From an uncultured Bacteroidales bacterium (lineage in GTDB: Bacteria; Bacteroidota; Bacteroidia; Bacteroidales; UBA932), in assembly GCA_900322025.1 (NCBI GenBank), contig ONYJ01000147.1, positions 1 to 14,622 of the forward strand: a stretch of DNA of 14,622 bases, in the 5' to 3' direction. The notes under the pieces were generated by a model that did no database searches, was not told the DNA's origin, and saw only the letters and a program-made list of their open reading frames with translations. How positions within the stretch are numbered: the first letter of the stretch is position 1; every line of letters begins with the position of its first letter. The position numbers were made by a program, and so were the translations under genes. This document shows, one piece after another, positions 1 through 6,337 of the stretch.

Positions 1-527
1 GCCGGCTGCCCGTGTGTATGGGCCAGCATAGGAACATTTTTCCACTCTTTTGCAAGTTTGTCAAGAGTGCTTACAATTTGCATAAGAGCCGGCATATAAA
101 TATCCTCAATTCCCTCTTTTAAGCTTAGGGGTGTGGCGGTATTGTTGATATCCTGACTTGTAAGTCCAAAATGAATAAACTCGCAGAAACTGCTCAATTT
201 CAGCTTTTGAAACTCTTCTTTGATAAAGTATTCAACAGCCTTTACATCGTGATTGGTAATTTTTTCTATACTCTTAACTTGCGCTGCTTGCTCTATGCTC
301 AGATTTGAATATATCTTTCTTATTGCAGGTATCTTTGATTTAGGAAAACTCTTGAGTTGCGGTAGCGGTATTTGACATAGGGCTATAAAATACTCTATTT
401 CAACTCTGATACGGTATCTTATCAGAGCATATTCAGAAAAATAGTTGCTGAGAGTTTCCACTTTGTTTTTATATCTGCCATCTATGGGAGATACTGCAGT
501 AAGGGCTTGAAATTCTGTATTACTCAT
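1..527 (-). CDS. purB: Adenylosuccinate lyase, N-terminal part (partial)
   Basis: Partial gene: it starts with ATG at 527-525 on the minus strand and runs off the left edge, leaving 175 complete codons. I translated it by hand. Adenylosuccinate lyase acts twice in purine synthesis in the cytosol: it cleaves SAICAR to AICAR and adenylosuccinate to AMP, releasing fumarate each time. Family signatures seen are SPIDGRY near the N-terminus, NHDVKAVEYFIKE in the middle, FGLTSQDINNTA, and MLAHTHGQPA at the truncated end. The THGQPA block is a hallmark of the fumarase/aspartase superfamily, and the HDVKAVEYF and SQDINNT blocks point to the PurB branch. The catalytic signature loop lies outside the window. 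The gene is downstream of folP on the same strand, but 403 bp of repeat-bearing DNA separates them, so a separate transcript is likely. No convincing consensus -7 box was found upstream. Confidence 0.95.
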   Translation of the reverse strand, partial: MSNTEFQALTAVSPIDGRYKNKVETLSNYFSEYALIRYRIRVEIEYFIALCQIPLPQLKSFPKSKIPAIRKIYSNLSIEQAAQVKSIEKITNHDVKAVEYFIKEEFQKLKLSSFCEFIHFGLTSQDINNTATPLSLKEGIEDIYMPALMQIVSTLDKLAKEWKNVPMLAHTHGQP

Positions 528-536
528 AGGTTATCT

Positions 537-799
537 GTTGTGTCTTGTATGTTCTATCTTACGGTAGCATTTTGTGTACTATACCATAAATGTAATAATA
601 TGCTATTATATACTATGTTGTTTATGTTGTGTCTTGTATGTTCTATCTTATGGTAGCATTTTGTGTACTATACTATAAATATAAATATAAATGTAATAAT
701 ATGCTATTATATACTATGTTGTTTATGTTGTGTCTTGTATGTTCTGTCTTACGGTAGCATTTTGTGTACTATACTATAAATATGATAATGTGCTATTAT
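537..799. repeat. Three tandem copies of an approximately 89-bp AT-rich unit
   Basis: Direct reading shows three head-to-tail copies, each starting GTTGTGTCTTGTATGTTCT. Unit 1 is 537-625 (89 bp), unit 2 is 626-726 (101 bp) and unit 3 is 727 to about 799, after which similarity fades. Units 1 and 2 differ by a few substitutions and by 12 bp: the hexamer ATAAAT occurs once in unit 1 and three times in a row in unit 2 (675-692). Unit 3 carries more substitutions in its right half. The copies abut without spacers, so this is not a CRISPR. They lie directly upstream of purB, within about 10 bp of its start codon, so they would sit in its promoter or leader region. Function unknown. Confidence 0.93.
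592..613. repeat. Hairpin in repeat unit 1
   Basis: Inverted repeat ATAATA-TGC-TATTAT (595-609) with outer arms GTA (592-594) and TAC (611-613), leaving one unpaired A at 610. The same hairpin recurs at 693-714 in unit 2 and in altered form at 782-803 in unit 3. In unit 3 the outer pair has become ATG/CAT around an unpaired G at 800, so pairing is kept although the bases changed. The stem is all or mostly A-T, so it is weak and could be partly a by-product of composition. Confidence 0.5.
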
Positions 800-930
800 G
801 CATATATAAAATATATATGGCGTATCTCCTATATTTTTATTGCTTATACGTGCATCTTTCTGTATCTATTCTTTACAGTATCTCTTTTTTTAGTATCGTG
901 TGCTTCTATAGTGTACTTGCTTGGTTTTGT

Positions 931-1803
931 TTAGAGTTGGGGTTGCATTTCGTTCTCCTTTGCTTCTGAAATTTTAGCATATAGTGCAATGGCTTGCACG
1001 CCTTCTCTTACATCATGAACTCTCAGGATATGAGCCCCACGGGTTAAAGCAAACAGGTTCAGCGCACAAGTGGCCGGCAAACTATCTTCCGGTGTAATGG
1101 AAAGAGGCTTATATATCATAGATTTTCTGGAAATTCCTACGAGAAGTCTTTTCCCTATGCTACTCAGCAAATTTAAATTAGTCAGCAGTTGATAGTTCTG
1201 TTCTATCGTTTTTGCGAAACCAAAACCAGGGTCGAGAATCCAATCAGCAATACCTGCTTTCTCTGCTTTCTCTGCAAACTCTTCAAAGTATCTTTTTACT
1301 TCGGCAACTACTCCGTTGGGGTATTCGGTGTGCTGCTGCATAGTATCCGGATTTCCTCTCTTGTGCATTGCGATGTAGCTGAGCCCTAAATCTGACACGG
1401 TTGTAAGCATTTGTGAATCGTTTTCAGAGGCGGAAATATCGTTTACAATAAATTTGCCTAAAATTTTATGAGCCTTATGTACGATGGTGTGTCGGAAAGT
1501 ATCTATTGAAATAACCGGAGTTACAAGATTTAGTTCTTGTAGTTTTCCGGAAGACATCACTTCTGCAATCCTTTCTAATGGTTTTTGAAGATAATCCCAC
1601 TCTTGCTCCTTGGAAACAGGAGTGCTGCCGGGCCTTGTAGAGCAAGCTCCTATATCTATTATGTCTGCTCCGGATTTGAGCATTTTAAGAAAAGCATTCT
1701 CTACATCGTCTGCCGCCAGATACCTGCTAGGTCTGTAGAAAGATTCATCATTTATATTTATGATGCCCATTACTTGTTTGTCGGCCAGACTATTGTAACC
1801 CAT
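931..1803 (-). CDS. folP: Dihydropteroate synthase
   Basis: A 290-residue protein with ATG at 1803-1801 and stop TAA at 933-931. It condenses 6-hydroxymethyl-7,8-dihydropterin diphosphate with p-aminobenzoate to give 7,8-dihydropteroate, the sulfonamide-sensitive step of folate synthesis in the cytosol. The TIM-barrel landmarks appear in order: GIININDESFY near residue 13 (loop 1, equivalent to NVTPDSF), IDIGACSTRPGS near residue 49 (loop 2, with the Thr-Arg-Pro that contacts the substrate), SIDTF, VNDIS (pterin-binding Asn), LDPGFGFAK (pterin Asp), GISRKS (Lys) and RVHDV (Arg and His) near the C-terminus. All expected binding residues are present, so it should be active. Loop 1 reads NINDESF instead of the common NVTPDSF, a Bacteroidota-like variant. 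The gene is divergent from the fimbrial cluster; purB lies beyond it on the same strand across a repeat region. Confidence 0.97.
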   Translation of the reverse strand: MGYNSLADKQVMGIININDESFYRPSRYLAADDVENAFLKMLKSGADIIDIGACSTRPGSTPVSKEQEWDYLQKPLERIAEVMSSGKLQELNLVTPVISIDTFRHTIVHKAHKILGKFIVNDISASENDSQMLTTVSDLGLSYIAMHKRGNPDTMQQHTEYPNGVVAEVKRYFEEFAEKAEKAGIADWILDPGFGFAKTIEQNYQLLTNLNLLSSIGKRLLVGISRKSMIYKPLSITPEDSLPATCALNLFALTRGAHILRVHDVREGVQAIALYAKISEAKENEMQPQL

Positions 1804-1870
1804 ATCCCAAATATGTTATCTGTTTTTTTGCGAGCAAAAAATAAAAAATTGCAGAAATCGTGTAAAAAAA

Positions 1871-1902
1871 TTTGGAAAAAATAAAAAATAATATTACTTT
1901 TG
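1871..1902 (+). promoter_or_regulatory. Bacteroidota-type promoter for the fimbrial cluster
   Basis: TTTG at 1871-1874 followed after 20 bases by TACTTTTG at 1895-1902. This matches the Bacteroidota primary sigma factor consensus (TTTG around -33, TAnnTTTG around -7) in sequence and in spacing. The spacer is strongly A-rich. Transcription would start near 1908-1910, giving an untranslated leader of about 50 nt before the ATG at 1958. No other plus-strand match of this quality was found in the gaps of the window, so the three fimbrial genes probably depend on it. Confidence 0.75.
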
Positions 1903-1925
1903 CTTAATTTATATACTAACGTATG

Positions 1926-1936
1926 GTGTTGAACAC
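1926..1936. promoter_or_regulatory. Small dyad in the fimbrial leader
   Basis: GTGTT-G-AACAC is a perfect 5-bp inverted repeat around one central base. It lies between the predicted transcription start (about 1908) and the first fimbrial ATG. The pentamer ACGTA occurs on both sides of it (1919-1923 and 1935-1939). It could be a regulator site or a weak leader hairpin; nothing in the window identifies a cognate protein, and chance is a real alternative. Confidence 0.25.
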
Positions 1937-1950
1937 GTAGAAAACAATTC

Positions 1951-1958
1951 CAAAGTTA
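1951..1958 (-). promoter_or_regulatory. folP: Possible -7 box for folP (weak)
   Basis: On the minus strand, TAACTTTG (1958 to 1951) fits the TAnnTTTG consensus. The nearest upstream TTG-like element is GTTG at 1984-1981, leaving 22 bases between, slightly long. The box would overlap the start codon of the fimbrial gene and give folP a leader of roughly 140 nt. It is listed because no better minus-strand match exists between the divergent genes. Confidence 0.25.
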
Positions 1959-2767
1959 TGAAAAAAACATTTACCTCATGCAACTTTTCTTGCCACAGTA
2001 AAGACAAACAACTTTTTCTTTGCTTATCTGGCTTATTGAAAAGAGGCATTAAAAATTTAGTTTTATTATTGATCTTTGCTCTGCTGTGGAGTTGTAGTAG
2101 TAAAAAGAGCATAATAGACGGCCCTATGGGTTCCGGCCGGTCGGTAATTTTTACTGCTGGTGGCGGCAATGCTGCCATAAGTGCGTTCGGCTCTGAACCT
2201 TCTTTGCTTGCTACTTCTCCAAATTCGGTGAGTAGCAATACTTGGTATAGCGGAAAGTTAGTAGGAGGTGATTCTAAGAAAGAGCGTATAGACTGGGTTG
2301 TTAATGATGAAATTTTGGTAGCCAGCCAAGAGTGTGAAGGAACATTGAAGTCGTATAGGTATAAAGTAAACAAGGTAACTCCGGATGGTGCCAGATCTAT
2401 AGCAACGCTTGTGCAGTATGATTATGGCAATGGCTTACAGTGGGGTACAGGGAAGCATAACTTTTATGCCATTTACCCTTCTCCGGCAACAAGCGGTGCT
2501 CCAACGGTAAACAATCTTACACTAACCACAGCGGCAGGGGCTAATACCGGTTGCAAAGTAACAGCTGTAATTCCTGATGCTCAAACATTAACGATGGAGC
2601 AAGATACCTTGCGTCCCGATATGAGATATGCCTATATGTACGCAACTACAAGTGCAAGCCCGACAGGGCCTGTTAGTTTGGCATTTTCTCCAATTGTAAC
2701 CGCATTCCAATTTTCTGTAACAACAGACAAGGATACAAAAGTCAGCAAAGCTACCTTGTATTCCGAA

Positions 2768-2770
2768 TAA
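2768..2770 (+). other. Premature in-frame TAA
   Basis: The context is LYSE, stop, CALSGTFTGTV. No frame change is needed to continue, and codon choice and protein character look the same on both sides. There is no homopolymer or short repeat here that would suggest slippage-based phase variation. TAA ends several other genes in the window (folP, both large lipoproteins, infB), so it is not reassigned. One substitution from a sense codon (such as GAA, AAA, CAA or TAC) explains it; a base-call error cannot be excluded. Confidence 0.9.
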
Positions 2771-3250
2771 TGCGCCCTGTCTGGTACTTTTACAGGAACA
2801 GTTACTGTAGCAGAGGGGCAAGTGAAAGCAATGACATACGATGTACCGGTTAAGACGAGTACGAACAATAAAGTTACTGTAGATTTGAGTGATATAGAGC
2901 TTACGGCAGGGAGTAACTTGGTTTTTACCATCTTAACACTCCCTGCAAGTAATGTAAGCGGCAGTACATTAGACAAACTTACCAAGATGGTGATTGAGTT
3001 TGAACTCAAAGATGCCACCGACAACGATTACGCCTATACTAAAGCCTTACATCTTAAAAAGAACAAAGCTTATATAGAATTTACCGGTCGTAAAAAATAC
3101 ATTATCAGTGGTATAACCCTCCCTGTTCAGATGTTCCCTATTACTATAAAGGAGGTTACGGTGGGAGATTTTGAGCAGACTGCGTCGGATGCCGGTTTTG
3201 GCGATATTACCGTGGAAGATCTTAACAAAGACGACTTAGGCTCTTACTAA
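2771..3250 (+). pseudogene. C-terminal remainder of the interrupted fimbrillin gene
   Basis: This is the in-frame tail, about 159 codons plus stop. It has no signal peptide, so even if translation restarted at GTG 2822 or ATG 2831 the product would stay in the cytoplasm and could not join a pilus. Its content is beta-strand-rich with alternating hydrophobic residues and ends in EDLNKDDLGSY. The frame is otherwise undamaged, which suggests that the stop is recent, or that full-length protein is still made at some level. The next gene starts 22 bp after its stop. Confidence 0.7.
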
Positions 3251-3272
3251 AACAACACTATATATACAAATT

Positions 3273-6200
3273 ATGATTGAAAAGGATATGAAAAACATAT
3301 ATGCTAAAGCAATGAAATTCAATATGCGAACCTTGGCAGTAATTCTGCTTTCTGTATTTCTAGCTTCCTGCGATCATGATATAGATCCTATTGGCATGGA
3401 TTCAGAAAACGGTATAGCGTTTAAGGTAGATATTTCGGATATTTCAGGGGAAACGGCAGGTGTTAATGCCGGAGGAAGTGCGTCTTCTGCAACTTCTCAG
3501 TTCGTCAAAACTATAGGGAAAGATTCTATATTTCTGAGCGCATTACACTCGGAGTTGCATGACGGGCTCAGGAGTGAGGTGCCGAGTAGTAAGGTAACCC
3601 CTTATAAAGATGCTATTGCCACAACAGAGTCTTTTGGTTTTATAGCCTATACTTATAAAACTTTAGAAGCGGAACTTAGTACTTGGAAGAGATTCTGTGC
3701 GCCTACCGAAACAAAGTATGTAACAACCAAAAAATATTGGGAACCTACAACCAAGATGTATTGGCCTTTGAAGGATGAATATATCCGCTTCTTTGCATAC
3801 GCTCCGTATAAAGATGGTGCCGGCAATGTGATTACAGTGGCATCAAGTGATACAGAGATGCCTAAAATATCTATAACGGTTAACTCAGATGTATCAGAGC
3901 AGGTAGATTTGCTTGTGGCAGATTCTCAGGAGTTTAAAGACAATGCCTCAAGTTCTGTAAGAAATGCGATTAAAATGGAATTTTCGCATATGATGACAGG
4001 CATTGCTTTTAAGGCTAAGAAGAGTCTTGCCGTTAAGTCTATAGAAGTAAGTGGTGTTTACGACAAGGCAGATCTTCAGCTTGCAAAAAAAGCAAAAGAT
4101 GCAGAATGGAGTGGGCTCACCAAGTCAGGTAATACATATACACTGACAAGCCTTACAGGAACGGAGGAAGGAGACTATATAATCTACGATCCGAAATTTA
4201 CAATGATGATGATACCTCAAAGTCTTCCTAACGATCCTGCTAACAGCGAGAACGGTGCCAAGATAGTTGTAACTCTCGACGATGACTCCAAGATAGAGTG
4301 CAGCTTGGCCGGTCATATATGGGAGCGCAATAAGCTTGTTACTTATATTATCAGCGATGAGCCAGTATCACCTCGTAGCTATTATTTACAGCCATTGACA
4401 GATGCGCAGAGGGAGCAAATAGTTCCTACCGATGATCAACCGCATACGGTGAACATTGAGTTGAATAGTTACTGGGATGGCGATTCGAAACTGCCTGTTG
4501 ATTGTTATGTTTTATATGCAGAGGCAGAATATGGTCCTTTCTATCAGTACGATAATATACCAAGTACTTCCAAAATCAAGGATATGATAGAATCTCCGGC
4601 AACCATATCCTCAACAGGCACATTGTATAGCATTTCTCTGCCTATCAAGGCAAATACAATGAGTAGCGGTGGAACAGCCCAAAGAAAACAGCGTAAAACT
4701 GCATTAGAAAACAGAGGGGTACTCTCGGATACCGACCTTTCTATGTGGGACTTTACCATTGCACCGTACGGCGGCAGCAGAACCATACCTTGTACGGCTA
4801 ATTCCTATGTAATACGCCAAAAAGGTACTTATATGCTACCATGTGTTTATGGAAATGCCATAGGAGGAACAACTGCCGAAAGCACCGAATATAGCGATTA
4901 CGACAATGTTGAAGCTTATAAGCCGAATGGAGGAGTGCTTCCGGATGGCGTGAATGCAAGCAAGTTTCTTCTTAATTTCAAAAATTCTTTCGGCGGTGAT
5001 ATACAAAATCCGTTTTTACACCTTGATGCAGGTGTAATGAGTGGCTTGGCAGTAGATTTGTCTTCTCCTATGAACCAAAGCAAATCGGAAGTTGCTGCTA
5101 CTGCATTTAAAAATAGTTATGAGGCTGTTTTAGTGTGGTGCGATTTAGATTCGGAAGATGCGGAATCAACCAATTTTGTTACGGTGCACAATGAAATAAC
5201 AGACGCACTCCTTGCGGGTAGTGAATCTTTAGGAAACATTCCGTATGTCAAGTTTACAGTAGGTAGCGGAATACAGGAAGCAAATATGCTTATAGCTGTT
5301 AGAGAGAAGACTTCCAAGCAGATAGTCTGGAGCTGGCATATATGGGTAACGGCGGAAAATGACCTTACACCATTAGACGTAGAAGATTATAATTATATGC
5401 ACGGAAATCCAGGCGGCAATATAAACAAATTACTTCCGGTGCCACTTGGGTGGAATGCGGAGGAGAGTGTTGCATACTATCCGGAAAGGGAAATATTCTG
5501 TAAGATTGTTCAAAAAGGAAGCTTAAAAACATCTGCCTTGATCAGGGTTTTCCAGGCTTATCAGATAGACAAAGGTGATTTGGGCGGAAGTTCTACCTTC
5601 TATCAGTGGGGCAGAAAAGACCCTCTGATACCTAATAGAGTGTCTTTCAGTACTGTTGTTATAGATGAGACTCTTACGGAACACAACACCAAACATGCTT
5701 ATATCAAGAAAATAACAACAGATTCATATAGCAGAGATGATATAGTAGCATCTAACTATGATTGGATGGCTACTATAACTCCTTCAGGTTCATCAGACTT
5801 GCTGCAGACATCCATACAATATCCTTATAAGTTTATAAAAACAACTTGGACAGATTACTTGAACTTGTGGGATGCCGGACAAACGGTAGCAGGAGAAGAC
5901 AGAGAGCCTATAAAGACGGTGTACGATCCTTGCCCTCCCGGATTTAAGGTTCCAAGGAAAAGTTGTTTTACAGGTTTTTCTCTAAGAGGTAACTTTGCGA
6001 ACGAAGATAGAATAGACCTTCAGTCTGATATGGGAGAAGATGGTTATTACTACAAGGCAGCTAAAGCTGTGGGGATTTATTGCAAGAAAGGCTCTTCAGA
6101 CAGAACGGGAATTTTGATGTACACTCAATCGTTTTATTTCAATACAGGAGCTTTTGTAAAAGATAGAGGGCAGATCGGTTGGTATTGGACTGCCTGCAGA

Positions 6201-6332
6201 ACTGAAACTACTTCTGCTAATGCTATGAGAATTAATATCAATCCTGCTACAGCGGAGAGGCCTTTTGCGCAGATTTATTGGCCTGGAGGATGTGATTTTG
6301 GGCGTTCTCTTATGCCGGTTAAAGATGAATAA
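3273..6332 (+). CDS. Large fimbrillin-family surface lipoprotein (1019 aa)
   Basis: This appears to be an exported lipoprotein: a hydrophobic stretch ends in FLASC (Cys33), followed by the acidic DHDID. The start at ATG 3273 is the first available; ATGs at 3288, 3312 and 3324 would give shorter signal peptides, the last with an ideal one (MRTLAVILL). The N-terminal region resembles Mfa-like fimbrillin domains: KVTPYKD near residue 107, FFAYAPYKDG near 173, FSHMMTGIAFKAK near 234, MMMIPQSLP near 311, GHIWERNKLVTY near 347. A middle block has STDLSMWD near 486 and YVIRQKGTYMLPCVYGNA near 511. The C-terminal part has IVWSWHIWVTA (first Trp 686), YQWGRKDPL near 777, YDPCPPGFKVPR near 884 and a terminal RSLMPVKDE, similar to FISUMP-like domains of Bacteroidota surface proteins. 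Its size suggests a tip or adhesin subunit rather than a shaft unit. It is paralogous along its whole length to the next gene. Confidence 0.85.
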   Translation: MIEKDMKNIYAKAMKFNMRTLAVILLSVFLASCDHDIDPIGMDSENGIAFKVDISDISGETAGVNAGGSASSATSQFVKTIGKDSIFLSALHSELHDGLRSEVPSSKVTPYKDAIATTESFGFIAYTYKTLEAELSTWKRFCAPTETKYVTTKKYWEPTTKMYWPLKDEYIRFFAYAPYKDGAGNVITVASSDTEMPKISITVNSDVSEQVDLLVADSQEFKDNASSSVRNAIKMEFSHMMTGIAFKAKKSLAVKSIEVSGVYDKADLQLAKKAKDAEWSGLTKSGNTYTLTSLTGTEEGDYIIYDPKFTMMMIPQSLPNDPANSENGAKIVVTLDDDSKIECSLAGHIWERNKLVTYIISDEPVSPRSYYLQPLTDAQREQIVPTDDQPHTVNIELNSYWDGDSKLPVDCYVLYAEAEYGPFYQYDNIPSTSKIKDMIESPATISSTGTLYSISLPIKANTMSSGGTAQRKQRKTALENRGVLSDTDLSMWDFTIAPYGGSRTIPCTANSYVIRQKGTYMLPCVYGNAIGGTTAESTEYSDYDNVEAYKPNGGVLPDGVNASKFLLNFKNSFGGDIQNPFLHLDAGVMSGLAVDLSSPMNQSKSEVAATAFKNSYEAVLVWCDLDSEDAESTNFVTVHNEITDALLAGSESLGNIPYVKFTVGSGIQEANMLIAVREKTSKQIVWSWHIWVTAENDLTPLDVEDYNYMHGNPGGNINKLLPVPLGWNAEESVAYYPEREIFCKIVQKGSLKTSALIRVFQAYQIDKGDLGGSSTFYQWGRKDPLIPNRVSFSTVVIDETLTEHNTKHAYIKKITTDSYSRDDIVASNYDWMATITPSGSSDLLQTSIQYPYKFIKTTWTDYLNLWDAGQTVAGEDREPIKTVYDPCPPGFKVPRKSCFTGFSLRGNFANEDRIDLQSDMGEDGYYYKAAKAVGIYCKKGSSDRTGILMYTQSFYFNTGAFVKDRGQIGWYWTACRTETTSANAMRININPATAERPFAQIYWPGGCDFGRSLMPVKDE

Positions 6333-6337
6333 AAAAA

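Larger units (their letters stand above)
528..930. other. Gene-free AT-rich stretch with tandem repeats between purB and folP
   Basis: No credible gene was found in this 403-bp gap. Positions 537 to about 799 hold three tandem copies of an AT-rich unit (annotated separately). Positions 800-930 are unique, AT-rich and pyrimidine-biased on the plus strand, with no terminator, RNA gene or promoter that I could defend. An open frame at 730-969 exists only because the region is T-rich, and it starts inside a repeat. On the minus strand this is both the 3' flank of folP and the upstream region of purB. The closest minus-strand -7 match is TACATTTA, seven of eight positions if the n positions are ignored, found in repeat units 1 and 2. 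It lacks a well-placed TTTG, so I do not call it a promoter. Confidence 0.7.
1958..3250 (+). pseudogene. Fimbrillin-family lipoprotein gene interrupted by an in-frame TAA
   Basis: Reading from ATG 1958 gives 270 codons, then TAA at 2768-2770. The same frame stays open to a normal TAA at 3248-3250, so the intact gene would encode about 430 residues, a typical fimbrillin length. The N-terminus has a hydrophobic segment ending in LLWSC, a lipobox with Cys46, so export as a lipoprotein is expected. Features resembling Mfa-like fimbrillins are WVVNDEILV near residue 108, FYAIYP, and FSPIVTAFQF near residue 248 before the stop; beyond it come SGTFTGTV, a VDLSDIELTAGSNLVFTILTLP stretch split by ordinary residues, and KYIISGITLP near the end. 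The protein may be a pilus subunit or anchor. The signal peptide is unusually long; TTG at 2036 would give a compact one starting just before KRGIKN. The nonsense codon removes the last third, so the short form is probably non-functional unless read through. Confidence 0.8.

Noticed and set aside
537..799. CRISPR-like repeats
   Set aside because: Units are about 89-101 bp, abut without unique spacers, and no cas gene is nearby.
730..969. 79-aa open frame on the plus strand
   Set aside because: It begins inside a repeat unit, is Tyr/Leu/Phe/Cys-rich from the T-rich composition, overlaps the folP end, and has no recognisable signal or family trait.
1585..1884. 99-aa plus-strand open frame over the folP start
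   Set aside because: It is antisense to well-supported folP coding sequence and its protein has no recognisable features.
2768..2770. TAA reassigned to an amino acid
   Set aside because: TAA ends folP, both large lipoprotein genes and infB at sensible positions in this window.
2768..2822. Programmed frameshift in the first fimbrillin gene
   Set aside because: The downstream part is in the same frame (both starts are equal modulo 3), so no frameshift is involved, only a stop codon.
2588..3024. Minus-strand open frames across the fimbrillin stop codon
   Set aside because: They are shadows of the fimbrillin frame. The plus-strand frame shows lipobox and fimbrillin-type motifs on both sides of the stop; these do not resemble anything.
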